DNA of 64,000 nucleotides from Spirodela intermedia (taxonomy: Eukaryota; Streptophyta; Magnoliopsida; Alismatales; Araceae): positions 1,906,501-1,970,500 of the forward strand of contig LR746269.1 in assembly GCA_902729315.2 (NCBI GenBank), read 5' to 3'. Below, piece after piece: positions 1 through 10,359 of this stretch; position 1 is the first letter of the stretch; the number at the start of each line of letters is the position of its first letter. The notes below the pieces were generated by a model that searched no databases, was not told where the DNA came from, and saw only the letters and a program-made list of their open reading frames with translations. A program made the translations under genes and the position numbers.

Positions 1-403
1 GGAGATGGCCCTGAAGCTCAGAGACGCGGTGGAAGAGTCGGCCGCGAACAGGGCGAGGGCGGACCGGCTGGGGAAGCAGCTGGAGACAGTGGAGGGAGCG
101 GTGGCGTCGCTCGAGACGGAGATGAAGACGCTGCGGGTCCAGACGGAGCAGTGGCGGAAGGCGGCCGAAGCGGCGGCGGCGGTGCTCTCGGCCGCCTCCG
201 CTCCAAACGGGCGGCGGGTGACGGAGCGGTGCAGGTCCATGGACAAGCACATGGGGATGAGCTACCAGGTCGGGTCGCCTCTAGCCGGGGGCGAGCTGAA
301 GGACGTGCTGAGCGGGGGGAGGAAGAAGGGGGGCGGGATCCGGGCGCTGGGAGATCTCTGGAGGAAGACGGCGGCGCTGAGCAAGCCACAGGAGAGGAGA
401 TGA
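1..403 (+). CDS. C-terminal part of an interactor of constitutive active ROPs (ICR/RIP-like), 5' truncated by window edge
   Basis: The open frame enters from the left edge and stops at TGA 401-403. ICR proteins are coiled-coil scaffolds that bind active ROP GTPases at the plasma membrane and link them to exocytosis or microtubules. The visible part has a heptad-rich coiled coil (KLRDAVEESAANRARADRLG onward), then LETEMKTLRVQTEQWRKAAE, which matches the family's conserved 'LxxELRRLRVQxEQWRKAAE' block, then a low-complexity linker and the typical end (GSPL...DVLSGGRKKGG...LGDLWRK). The terminal basic/Trp segment is the usual ICR C-terminus. The upstream start and any 5' exons lie outside the window. 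Codon use is extremely GC-rich, as in many monocot genes. The family call rests on remembered motifs, not a search. Confidence 0.8.
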   Translation, partial: EMALKLRDAVEESAANRARADRLGKQLETVEGAVASLETEMKTLRVQTEQWRKAAEAAAAVLSAASAPNGRRVTERCRSMDKHMGMSYQVGSPLAGGELKDVLSGGRKKGGGIRALGDLWRKTAALSKPQERR

Positions 404-1099
404 AAACCCTTCGAAGAGAAAGGTAGCCCACCACTCCTCTCCTCTCCTCGTCCTATCTCGCCCTGTGGCTCCATTATCCTCTTCCCCGTGCAAATATCTT
501 CCATCTCCGGGATCTCCACCCCTTCCTCTCGTCTTCCTCCACCACCGGCCGGCGGAGAGGAACCATCGCGGCTCAGTGGAGGTGCGGCAGGGAAATACAT
601 GAACGAGGAGGGTTCGCCTCCTCGAGCGTCCTCGTGATGGCGGATATCCCCACGTCGGGCAAGTAGGCCCCATGGCCCGCGGGCATCTCCATCTCTCTAT
701 GGCCCGGCGTACAAACGTTCCTGTATGCGGTCCCCATCGCGGCATCTGGTAGCTCTCTGCATCTCTCTCTCTCTCTCTTGCTCTCATTGATTTGACCGTC
801 TCCGTGCAGCTAGGGCGATCATTCCTTACCACCCTCTTCGACCTATGGCGGCCTTGGCTGCCTTCACTATGCCTGTAGAAGACTGACTGGTTTGAATTAA
901 ATGTATTCTGTTTCTGAAGGGCGAACATATCAAATCATGGAGGTTGGGCGGCTCTCTAGAGGCCCCAATCTTCCTCTATTTAGAAGTGATAGCTGCCCAG
1001 GGCTTTCCTCGTTTTGTCTTACCAGCACCTGCATGCCCTCCTCCCCCTTCTTTAAGAAGGGTTCCACCAGTACTATACATGCAGTGTTGGGGGGGCCAT
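404..1099. other. 3' flank of the ICR-like gene
   Basis: No convincing gene. It contains the probable 3' UTR and a short CT tract near 762-780. Open frames on both strands here are short and compositionally driven by CT-rich sequence. Confidence 0.5.
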
Positions 1100-1388
1100 T
1101 CACGCTTGTCATATGCGCTCGTGTGTGCTAAACCGTTGACCTATTTATATCTCTTATGTCAGCGATGATGTCATATTGATAGCAAATTGTTGGGAAAGCT
1201 GACTTGGGCCCATGAGAGACGACAGCTAGTGCAGTGTACAACCGGGCAGTGTGCCGTCCGAGAGGGATGGAATTGGGAAGACCTTTCTTATCATTTATTG
1301 CGTTTACTTGAGAGAAGCTAAAAGCATCTTCAGGTTATTAGTCTATGCAATCTTGTTGAAAGCCTTCATTCTCTTAGTCTACTTGAAT

Positions 1389-1424
<36 letters not shown>

Positions 1425-1440
1425 GTCTTCCGGCTATCAT
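1100..1440 (+). repeat. Amplified promoter unit, copy 1 (partial)
   Basis: The block holds 'CAGCGATGATGTCATA' (about 1160), 'GACTTGGGCCCATGAGAGACGACAG', 'GAGAGGGATGGAATT' and 'AAAGCATCTTCAGG', then a CT tract. The same order of motifs occurs near 55 kb, 58.5 kb, 62.1 kb and 63.5 kb (+) and 50.5 kb and 53.1 kb (-). No signal-peptide ORF follows here: after the CT tract the sequence becomes AT-rich and the unit stops. It therefore looks like a truncated copy, far from the main cluster. Confidence 0.6.
1392..1422. repeat. (CT)n microsatellite
   Basis: Uninterrupted CT dinucleotide run at the end of the amplified unit copy 1. Confidence 0.95.
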
Positions 1441-2233
1441 ATCCTCTCCTTCCCTGCCTCATCTATTGAGTTTTATTTATAAATTTTAATTAGACGTTAG
1501 ATATTTAAATATAACGATAAATACACATAATCACATATTCTAACTGGTGACACATCCATAGAATATGTGGAGATAATGACAAAATCAACTGCCTTATTTG
1601 GACTTGACTCCAACAACGAGAATGTTTGTTTTAAGTCACGAAAGTTGGATGTGAGAATAGTAAACTTTGAAAAAAAGAATAAGTAACGAGAATTTTTTTC
1701 AATTCGTATGATACTTTTCAACACACAAAAAGATATGAAACCATTGAATAATAAAATGAAGGAGCTTGCAAAGAAAAAGAGGTAATTCGAATGAAGATAT
1801 ATCAATAACATAGAAATTTTGCTTCAAAAGAACATCTCTTTCCATCTATCAAGATTCAACTACTACAAGCTTCGATGAAGAAATGAAAGCTGTATCAATA
1901 CTTTATTTGATGGTGGTGATCTAAATAAGTATTATTTTCAAATATTGACTCTTTCTTTTGGGCCCTAAGCTATTTGGGTGGTGAGTGGAGAAAGGTTTGG
2001 ACTAAAACACATGGTACTGAGAGTCTAATTGTACTTGTGAAGTGTGTGGTCTATGAGGAGATTAGACTAATGTGGTTGGACCACTAATCTTATTAAATTA
2101 GTGTGTATTTCTAAGAGAAAATAGTGAACTCTAATAAAAAAGATTCTATAAGATTGAAAGCAGCCAAGAGGTGAATTAGTATAAAAATCCTCTATGCCTT
2201 TGATGGTGATGAGAGAGGCAAGAAGTAACCCTT

Positions 2234-2293
<60 letters not shown>

Positions 2294-2984
2294 GAGTAAA
2301 CCTATATTCAAAGTCGTAGAAAATCAATTAATCCGTTCCCTCTTGATGTTTCACCTAACTTTATGAAACTTTTAGCTTGAACTATGAATTGATTCTCTCG
2401 ATGAAATGGCCGGCTTTTAACTCTTTTTTAATGTACATTGGTTCTGTATATTTGATACCTTGGATGATTTACATGCTTTGCTCAAGTGCTTGATATCCTT
2501 TTTAAATAATTTGACTTGAAGTGATTTCATCAGCCATAAAAATCCCTTAACAGAGTAATTTTAATCTTCTCTTTGAATTTAAATCGGCAAATAAGTGATT
2601 AATATTTTCGTTGTTTCTTATTTTAGTCCTTTTTCATTGCTCAACCTGTTAGGAAGCCATCGGACTTTGGACTTTTTTCTGGGTTTTGCAGAAATTTTCA
2701 TGACAAATAAAAAAAAAAGAATCTTTGAATTGATGGCGTATGTTAAAGGTAGGAGTTTGAAAACCTCTGGGATCATGCTCCATCTTCTTCCTCCCTGACA
2801 ATGGCTCATGGGTATAAAATAAGAGAGGCTAAGCCCTCATGATCATCTTAGAATGGACGATCTAAGGTGAAGAACATCTTATGATTTCCTATGTTGCCCT
2901 CGGCATTTGCTAAAAATACGTTGGATTTAGTAAATAATTAGTTGGCATGTCTAATCATCAATGATTGACATAGTCGACGAAGAT
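1441..2984. other. AT-rich spacer, no gene seen
   Basis: Low-GC intergenic DNA upstream of the NB-LRR gene. It contains a perfect (AG)28 run at 2236-2291. The longest frames (1497-1811 minus, 2067-2327 minus) have no recognisable domain, and the latter is mostly the translated repeat. Confidence 0.5.
2236..2291. repeat. (AG)28 microsatellite
   Basis: Perfect dinucleotide array of about 56 bp. Confidence 0.97.
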
Positions 2985-3074
2985 ATTATCCCTCGAGCAC
3001 AAGAACATAGGCGAGATGCCTGACCGGATAAGCATTTCCAGATCTGGCTGAGAGTAGGCGAGAGGCGGAGAGGG

Positions 3075-5795
3075 ATGGCGGACGCTGTTCTCGGCTACGT
3101 CGTGCAACGGGTCGGCGACCTCCTCATCGATGAAGCGGTCTTCCTGTACTCGGTGAAAGATCAGGTGGAGTGGCTCAAGAGGGAGCTCCGGGCGATGGAG
3201 TGCTTCCTGAAGGATGCCGACACGAAAAGCAAGGGGGACGAAAGCGTGAAGAACTGGGTGAGGGATGTGAGGGAAATCGCTCATCAGGCGGAGGACCTCG
3301 TCGAGTCTTACGTCCTCGATGCCGAGAGGAAACGACGGCGGAGAAAGAGCTTCATCCTAACCACTGTGTGTTGCCGCCTTCCACCCCCCAATGACTTCAT
3401 CGTTCTCCATAAATTCGGTAACGAGATTGAGGCCATAAGGGCCAAAATCGACGAAATCAATGGACGAAGAAGCACCTACGGAATCGAGAACCTGGGCGGA
3501 GAGCCGAGGAGGCAGATCGACAAGACAGTGCGGGAACGAAGGCGGGTCGTTCTCCATGCCCCAGACACTGATCTGGTCGGCATGGATGAGGAGAAGGACA
3601 AAATCCTGGGACATCTGCTCGACGGGAGCAAGAAGAAGCGATCGATGATCTCTATTGTGGGGATGGGCGGCCTCGGGAAGCCCACTCTTGCTAAGAGAGT
3701 CTTCAACGAAGCAAGAGCCAAGTTCGGTCACTCGGTGTGGATCGATGTCTCCCAGCAGTACTCCCCTGAGTCTCTCCTTCGAGACATTCTTCGGAAGCTC
3801 ACGGTGACCGGAGTAAAGGAACTCGAGGAAATGACGAGGGCCCAGTGTGAGGAGAAGCTTTACGAAACCTTGGAGGCGGAGAACTACTTGATCGTCATGG
3901 ATGACGTGTGGGACACCGAGGTCTGGAAAATCCTCAGTCGGCATCTCCCAGACGCCCAGAACGGAAGCCGGGTGCTCATCACCACCCGCGACAAAAAAGT
4001 CGCCCGAGCTGCGGATCCATCAACCCCTCCCCTTGAGTTGCGGCCACTTAGCAAGGAGGAGAGCTGGGAGCTCCTCTCCAAGAAGGCGTTCCCGAATCAG
4101 GAGGATATCGAAGCAATCTGCTCAGAATCGCTGAGGAATTTGGGGAAAGAAATCGCGAGGAAATGCGGGGGCCTGCCTCTGGCTCTGGTGGTGCTCGGCG
4201 GTCTGCTGTCCACGAAAGATCTGTCACTCTGGGCGTGGAAGAGGCTCGCGGATACACTCGTCTGGGAAAACATGGAGGAAGGCCGAGTGTGCTTGGATAT
4301 ACTGGCGCTGAGCTACGAGGACTTGCCCCGTCGCCTAAAGTGTTGTTTCCTTTATTTCAGTTCTCTTCCAGAGGACTTCGAGGTTAATGTCGACAAGCTG
4401 ATCGGATTGTGGATCGCGGAGGGGTTCGTCGAGCAAAGAGAAGGTGAAACACTGGAAGAAACTGCAGAGGATTACCTGGAAGAGCTCGTCCAGAGGTGCA
4501 TGGTGATACTTGTGCAAGATGATGACCTCTTGAGGATGATAGTTGAGGTAAGATGCCGGATCCATGATCTGCTGCACGATTTTACCGTTGCAGAGGCCAA
4601 GGAGGTGGGCTTCCTCGTCTGTCACCGGATCCGAGACGACGGAGGCGCCTCCCCACTGGATTCGTCCGTGCGGCGTCTTTCTCTTCAGGGGAATAAAGCG
4701 TCGTACTGGGACTCGAAGTCCACCCCAAGACTGCGCACCTTGCTGTCCTTCGGATTCGATGCCGAATCTGATATGAAGAGAACCTTCCCCCCTTTTCCAG
4801 ATCTGAAACTGCTGAGAGTCGTCGATCTGGAGGGGGCACCAATCGCTAAACTGCCAGAACAAGTTGGAGACCTGATCCATCTTCGATACTTGGGCTTGAA
4901 AAATACAAGGATAACGAGTCTTCCGTCTTCAGTGGGGAAACTTCGTCATCTACAGTGCTTGGACGCAGAGTGGACGGAAATCATAACGATGCCGAGAGGT
5001 TTCTGGAAGATCGAGGCCTTAAGGCAAGTCATCGTTCCCGACGAAGTGGAGCCGGAGATGCTGGTGGCAGGCCTAAGCAACTTGCAGGTGCTCAAGGAGG
5101 TCCGGGCCGGGAGGTGGATAGATAGCTGCCTAGGGAGCCTTACCAGTCTCCGGGAGCTGGAAATAGAAGATATCAAAGACTGTCATCATCCCGCGCTGTC
5201 ATCTTGGCTGCCGGAGTTGCGACACCTGAAGAAGTTGTGCTTACGAGGCGAGTCAGTCCCAGAGTTTCTATGGACAACACCATCCAGCTTTTCTTCCCTT
5301 CAAGTCTTATCGCTGTTAGGGAGAGTGAGGAGGCCACCACAAGAATCAAGTTCTGGCGGCGACCAGTGGCCCCCCAATCTCACCCAGCTCATACTATGGA
5401 AAACCAGTCTGGGTCAAGACTCGATTGCGGCGCTCGAGAAGCTCCCTGAACTTAAATATCTGTATCTGGGTCCTAGATCCTACAAAGGAAACGAGATGAT
5501 CTGCTCCCGCGGCGGGTTCCCGAAACTGGAGTCCCTCGTACTTAATGAACTGGACGAGTTAGAGAGGTGGGTAATTGAGGCCGGGGCCATGCCCCACCTG
5601 AGGAGATTGATGATCGTCCGCTGCGAGAAGTTGGCGATGCTTCCGGAAGGGTTGCAACACATGGCTGCCCTGAAGGAGCTCGTTTTGTGGAATATGTCCC
5701 CTCAAATCCATTCAAGAGCTGAAAAGGAGGGAGAAGACTGGCCCAAAATCCAACACATACCTTCAATCACCAACAAAAATAGTCTTTGGGATTAA
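3075..5795 (+). CDS. CC-NB-LRR (RPM1-like) disease-resistance protein with altered P-loop
   Basis: Single-exon frame of 906 residues, start ATG 3075. It encodes an intracellular immune receptor of the CNL class. The N-terminal coiled coil (about 1-160) carries QAEDLVESYV in place of the EDVID motif. NB-ARC: VGMDEEKDKIL, P-loop GMGGLGKPT (196-204), RNBS-A FGHSVWIDVSQQYSPESLL, kinase-2 LIVMDDVW (272-279), RNBS-B GSRVLITTRD, GLPL CGGLPLALVVLGGLL, RNBS-D CCFLYFSSLPEDFEV, and an MHD-type motif reading CRIHDLLHDF. Leucine-rich repeats occupy about 550-890. The P-loop residue after Lys202 is Pro203 (codon CCC at 3681) where the family has Thr or Ser. The tandem copy downstream has ACC (Thr) there. 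This predicts impaired nucleotide binding, so the protein may be inactive or act as a non-canonical partner. The reading frame is otherwise clean and full length. Confidence 0.93.
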   Translation: MADAVLGYVVQRVGDLLIDEAVFLYSVKDQVEWLKRELRAMECFLKDADTKSKGDESVKNWVRDVREIAHQAEDLVESYVLDAERKRRRRKSFILTTVCCRLPPPNDFIVLHKFGNEIEAIRAKIDEINGRRSTYGIENLGGEPRRQIDKTVRERRRVVLHAPDTDLVGMDEEKDKILGHLLDGSKKKRSMISIVGMGGLGKPTLAKRVFNEARAKFGHSVWIDVSQQYSPESLLRDILRKLTVTGVKELEEMTRAQCEEKLYETLEAENYLIVMDDVWDTEVWKILSRHLPDAQNGSRVLITTRDKKVARAADPSTPPLELRPLSKEESWELLSKKAFPNQEDIEAICSESLRNLGKEIARKCGGLPLALVVLGGLLSTKDLSLWAWKRLADTLVWENMEEGRVCLDILALSYEDLPRRLKCCFLYFSSLPEDFEVNVDKLIGLWIAEGFVEQREGETLEETAEDYLEELVQRCMVILVQDDDLLRMIVEVRCRIHDLLHDFTVAEAKEVGFLVCHRIRDDGGASPLDSSVRRLSLQGNKASYWDSKSTPRLRTLLSFGFDAESDMKRTFPPFPDLKLLRVVDLEGAPIAKLPEQVGDLIHLRYLGLKNTRITSLPSSVGKLRHLQCLDAEWTEIITMPRGFWKIEALRQVIVPDEVEPEMLVAGLSNLQVLKEVRAGRWIDSCLGSLTSLRELEIEDIKDCHHPALSSWLPELRHLKKLCLRGESVPEFLWTTPSSFSSLQVLSLLGRVRRPPQESSSGGDQWPPNLTQLILWKTSLGQDSIAALEKLPELKYLYLGPRSYKGNEMICSRGGFPKLESLVLNELDELERWVIEAGAMPHLRRLMIVRCEKLAMLPEGLQHMAALKELVLWNMSPQIHSRAEKEGEDWPKIQHIPSITNKNSLWD

Positions 5796-5939
5796 GGGCA
5801 AGTGGATTGCGGATTGTCTTTCATGTAATATATGTAACCGTTGTGATAGATGGATAGCATACAGAAACCCGTCGCCGTCCGTCTCCATTTCTGATGTGTG
5901 AGCATTCATTCTGTGATTCAATGTGTGCTCTCCCTCTGT

Positions 5940-5977
<38 letters not shown>

Positions 5978-6112
5978 GTCAGAAATAACGAGCATGCCAT
6001 TATCTCATTAAAGTACTCGATACTCTTGGGCATTGCAATTGTTCATAAGAGTTTTATTTTCTATTTTTAGAAGAATAAAGATAACTAGTCTAGTCACCGT
6101 CGAAACTCACAG
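5796..6112. other. 3' flank of the NB-LRR gene with CT microsatellite
   Basis: Probable 3' UTR followed by a (CT)n run at 5942-5975. No gene. Confidence 0.6.
5942..5975. repeat. (CT)n microsatellite
   Basis: Perfect dinucleotide run downstream of the NB-LRR gene. Confidence 0.95.
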
Positions 6113-6505
6113 ATGGAACACTTACCGGCGCCGGAGAATGCTCATCCCGCCGGAAAACCTTCCGCAGCAGCGGCGGCGGCGGCGGCGGCGGCGGCGGCAG
6201 AGCAGATGAAGATCGTCCTACTGATCGTCTTCCTCTTAAGGTCGTCTGGTTCTCGCCTTCGCACGGCGCTGTCGCCGGACGGTCTCACACTGCTTGGTTT
6301 CAAATCCGCCGTCTCCCGCGGTCCCTCCTCCGTCAGCCTCGCCGGCTGGGAATTTAGTATTAGTTATTTAAAAGAAAAAATCATAGAAATTATTAAAATT
6401 ATCAAAAAGATCTTAAAATTTGCCAGAAAATCAAGATTATCCTTGCGTTCGACCTGGAGTAATATCACTAATTTTGGGAAAAAAATTGTATTTTATATTA
6501 AATAA
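6113..6505 (+). pseudogene. Truncated 5' fragment of an LRR receptor-like kinase
   Basis: The first part reads as a GCG-repeat-encoded alanine run (repeat at about 6168-6198), then a hydrophobic segment MKIVLLIVFLL and ALSPDGLTLLGFKSAVSRGP...LAGWEF. That last stretch matches the LRRNT_2 start of LRR receptor kinases (ALSPDGLALLxxKxAV...SxWxxxDxxPC). At about 6350, directly after GW, the coding pattern stops and the frame runs on into AT-rich sequence (KEKIIEIIKIIKK) to a chance stop. The LRR, membrane and kinase parts are absent. The second Met (about 6206) could be the original start, with the alanine run lying in the leader. I read this as a broken gene stub. Confidence 0.6.
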
Positions 6506-7484
6506 TATTTCAGAAAATTAATTGTTTAAATTCCGGAAAGGGTGTTATCCTGTTTAAAACCTTAAATTATCCGGAAAGAGTGACTGATATAGAGTAGCTC
6601 TCCTCTGCTTCCTCATTCAAGCAGTCCATGGACGATACTACTACACCCTCTGCAGCGCTTCCATCCCCATTTCCTCTCACACACAAAAAGCTAAAACTCC
6701 ATGCCCAGAATGTTTTTGACATTAACTTGGGTCTCCTTGCCGTTAGAAACATCGAGCTTATAGAATGAACCGTGCAAATCAAATTCTGGATGTATATAAC
6801 ATGAGACATTTCTCTTCAGATGCTATTATCATCGTCACTTGCTCGGTTTTATAATGTACGTGGATGACCAAAGTCCACACATCCTAACTTTGTGGAACTT
6901 GTGCCAACTCTGATTAATTTCAACCTTGCTTTGATATGACGAAGGTTGCGGAAATTACTAGTCTTATGCATATTATCTCCTTTATCGCCTTCCCTAGCAA
7001 AGAAACTGCTCTTATCACATGTCATTTTCCCAGCTCTCTTTGTGAGCATTATTTCAAAGATTTTTTCCTTGTTTGTCAAAGACGTGTTGGGTTAGAAAAG
7101 AAACGTTGTTGACCAATTTGTTGACAGCGGGTGGGCGACGAGATGTATTACTTGGCGATGGACTTTCCACCCCGGAGGTTCCTCGGTCTAAGCTTTTCCA
7201 TCGTGCCACGATCGTTGACATGTGACTGCTCCTCTTGAGCCAATTCAGCTTTCAATATCTCGTAAGTTGTTTCATAAATAAGTGGGTACGATAAATCATG
7301 TTTTATCAAAATTATTGGGTTAATCATCAACTTTAGTCTTCACTCACGCATCAGCTTTAATCCTAATAACAGAACAAAACATTTAAGCTATAATTTTTTC
7401 TTATTTTTCTGCGCTCGCCCGGTCGACGAACAGCCAGGTCAACTCATCTGCGCTCGTATCTTCTTTATTATTATCCTTCGCCAC
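6506..7484. other. Spacer between the two NB-LRR copies
   Basis: AT-rich DNA with only short frames that match nothing recognisable. No RNA gene or complete transposon was seen. Confidence 0.5.
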
Positions 7485-7574
7485 TTATTAACGACAGAAG
7501 GAACATAGGTGAGAAGTTTCATCGGCAAACCATTCCATTTCTGGCTGAGAGCAGGAGGCGAGCTGAGGAGAGGG

Positions 7575-9298
7575 ATGGGGGACGCTGTTCTCGGCTACGT
7601 GGTACAACGGATCTGCGATCTCCTCATCGATGAAGCGGTCTTCCTGTTCGAAGTGAAAGATCAGGTGGAGTGGGTCAAGGAGGAGCTCAAGACGATGCAG
7701 TGCTTCCTCAAGGATGCCGACACGAAGAGCAAGGGGGACGAAAATGTGAAGAACTGGGTGAGGCAGGTGCGGGAAATCGCTTATCAGGCGGAGGAACTCG
7801 TCGAGTCTTACGTCCTCGATGCCGAGCAGAGGGGACGACGGAGAAAGGGCTGCTTCATCAGAACCATTGTGTGTTGCCGCCTTCCATCCCCCAACGGCTT
7901 CATCGTATTCCACCAATTTGGTAACACGAGATCGAGGCCATAAGGGCCAAAATCCGTGAAATCAGTGAACGAAGAATCACCTACGGAATCCAGGACCTGG
8001 GGGGAAGCAGATCGACAAGACAGTGCGGGAACGAAGGCGGGCCATTCTCCATGTCCCAGATGCTGATCTGGTCGGCATGGACGCGGAGACGAACAAAATC
8101 CTGGGACATCTGTTGGACGGGAGCAGGAAGAGGCGGTCGGTAATCTCCATTGTAGGGATGGGCGGCCTCGGGAAGACCACTCTTGCTAAGAGAGTCGTCA
8201 ACGAAGCAAAAGCCAGGTTCAGTCTCTCGGTTTGGATCGATGTCTCCCAGCAGTACTCAGCTGAGAGTCTCCTTCGAGACTTTCTTCGGCAGGTCACGAA
8301 GCTCAAAGTAAAGAAACTCGAGCAAATGACGAGGACCGAGTGTGAAGCGACGGTTTACCAGACCTTGAAGGCGGAGAACTACTTGATCGTCATGGATGAC
8401 GTGTGGGACAAGGAGGTCTGGACAATCCTCAGTCCGCATCTCCCAGACGCCGAGAACGGAAGCCGGGTGCTCATCACCACCCGCTACGTCGACGTCCCCC
8501 GAGCTGCGGACCCATCTACCCCTCTCCTTGAGCTGCGGCTACTTAGCAAGGAGGAGAGCTGGGAGCTCCTCTCCAAGAAGGCGTTCCCGTATCATGGAGG
8601 ATATCGAAGCAGTCTGTTCAGAACCGCTGAGGAATGTCGGGAAAGAAATCGCGAGGAAATGCGGGGGCCTGCCTCTGGCTCTGGTGGTGCTCGGCGGTCT
8701 GCTGTCCACGAAAGGTCCATCACTCGGGGCGTGGAAGAGGGTCGCGGAGACGCTCGTCTGGGAAACCAGCAAAGATGGCCGAGTGTGCTTGGATATACTG
8801 GCGCTGAGCTACGAGGACTTGCCCCGTCGCCTAAAGTGTTGTTTCCTTTATTTCAGTTCTCTTCCAGAGGACTTCGAGATTAATGTCGACAAGCTGATCG
8901 GATTGTGGGTCGCGGAGGGGTTCGTCGAGCAAAGAGCAGGTGAAACACTGGAAGAAACTGCAGAGGATTACCTGGAAGAGCTCGTCCAGAGGTGCATGGT
9001 GATACGTGTGCAAGATGAATCTGGCCCGATAATTGAGGTAAGTTGCCGGATCCATGATCTGCTGCACGATTTGACCGTTGCAGAGGATAAGGAAGTGGGC
9101 TTCCTCGTCTCTCAGGGGATCCGAGACAACGAAGGCGTCTCCCAACTGGATTCCTCCGTGCGTCGGCTTTCTCTTCAGGGGGAAAAAGCGTGGTGCTGGG
9201 ACTCGAAGTCCACCCCAAGACTGCGCACCTTTCTGTTTTACCTCTTTTGCCAAGTTGATATAAATAGAGTCTTTATAATGTGGCATAACAACTTTTGA
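7575..9298 (+). pseudogene. Decayed tandem copy of the CC-NB-LRR gene (frameshifts, LRR lost)
   Basis: Aligned by eye to the gene at 3075. The copy starts at ATG 7575 (MGDAVLGYVVQRICDLLIDE) and shares about 75 bp of 5' flank. Three lesions break it. An extra 'AC' sits at 7926-7927. About ten bases are missing near 8000. An extra T sits at about 8595 (CGTATCATGGAGG against CGAATCAGGAGG). The reading therefore moves from 7575-7943, to 8023-about 8595, to about 8597-9298. The P-loop is the normal GMGGLGKTT (about 8155), and kinase-2, GLPL, RNBS-D and IHDLLHD are present. Homology ends abruptly near 9235, just after STPRLRTF, and the frame stops at 9298, so almost all the LRR domain is gone. A truncated CC-NB protein from a rescued transcript cannot be excluded. 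Confidence 0.88.
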
Positions 9299-10359
9299 AT
9301 CTTCCAATATTTGACTCTTCGTATTCTCTTTTCGTTTTTGTTAAAATTTGAATTTAAATTTCCTTGCTTTACATAGAATAGTTCGATGATAAATCTCTAC
9401 GCAGCTACCATGACATAGTTGGAAATTCTTGGACATCTGTGAATGGGTAAGAAAACGTGATATGCACCAAAAGAAGAAAGGAAAAAGTCACCCTCTTGAC
9501 TTCCACTGTGGAACCCATTCACTATGAGTCCTTTAACTATGGGCTGATATTGTAGTATATTTTATTGAACAGCCGTCTCCTTCATGAAGAAAAAGAGCAG
9601 CTTCTAGAGATGTTGGATGGGCCACCTAAAGTTCAAATTTTTTATGTACTTTCATTGAAAATATGAAGTTGCAAGGTTTTCTAAGCTACACATCTAAAAA
9701 CATTCACCTCTCAAAGCGAAGAATTGAAATGGTGTCCATTGTATCACTCTCGAAGAGACAGTCAAACTACAGATCCTGGCCGATGAAACCTCTATAGATC
9801 CTGGTCACAAGCTCAACGGCAGCTGTAACAGCTTGTGGCCAGGTCAATAGAGGCTGGGACAGGCGTTGTGAAGCCTAGCCTGAACCCAGAGTTGACCCTC
9901 TAATGCTATTTAGTCAACGCCATGGAGCAGGTTCTATGAAGCACCAGTCGGTCCAGTGACTCTTCACAGGAGTCTAAAGGGTCTGGGTTTGGGAATGCAT
10001 CACAAAATCATTTGGGAAATGTAAATCAGCCCCATCCATGGATTTTCAAATTTTGTGAAAAATAAAATTACAATTAGGATCTAAAATGGGGAAAAACCAA
10101 GAAATTGAATAGCTTTGACCAACATGAGCTTGAGATGCTCGTCAAATCATTTGACAAAAAAATTGGAAGCAACAGGGAAGCAACAGGTTCCTTAAGATGC
10201 GTAAAATAATCTGGCCTAGGAACTACACGAAGAAACAGATTGAGATACTAAAATGGATGAATGCCAAATGATGAGTGAAAACAGAAGATAAAATTTTTGT
10301 AGGCTCATTTCTTTTAGATACAGAAAATTGCTTTAATGGTTCACGGAAAGAATATAACT
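9299..10359. other. Spacer with an imperfect hairpin, no gene
   Basis: No coding pattern. The only structure noted is the long stem-loop listed separately at 9789-9853. Confidence 0.5.
9789..9853. repeat. Imperfect inverted repeat / stem-loop
   Basis: The left arm runs from CCTCTATAGATCCTGG through TCACAAGCT. The right arm runs AGCTTGTGGCCAGG then TCAATAGAGG. Together they make a stem of about 24 bp with few mismatches and a loop of about 16 nt (CAACGGCAGCTGTAAC). It could be a small foldback element or a small-RNA hairpin. Confidence 0.6.

Noticed and set aside
18-434. Long minus-strand frame antisense to the ICR-like gene
   Set aside because: Ser/Pro/Arg composition follows from high GC on the coding strand; no domain.
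3357-3944. Minus-strand frame of 195 codons under the NB-LRR
   Set aside because: Shadow of the real NB-LRR coding sequence; same pattern appears under the pseudogene copy.
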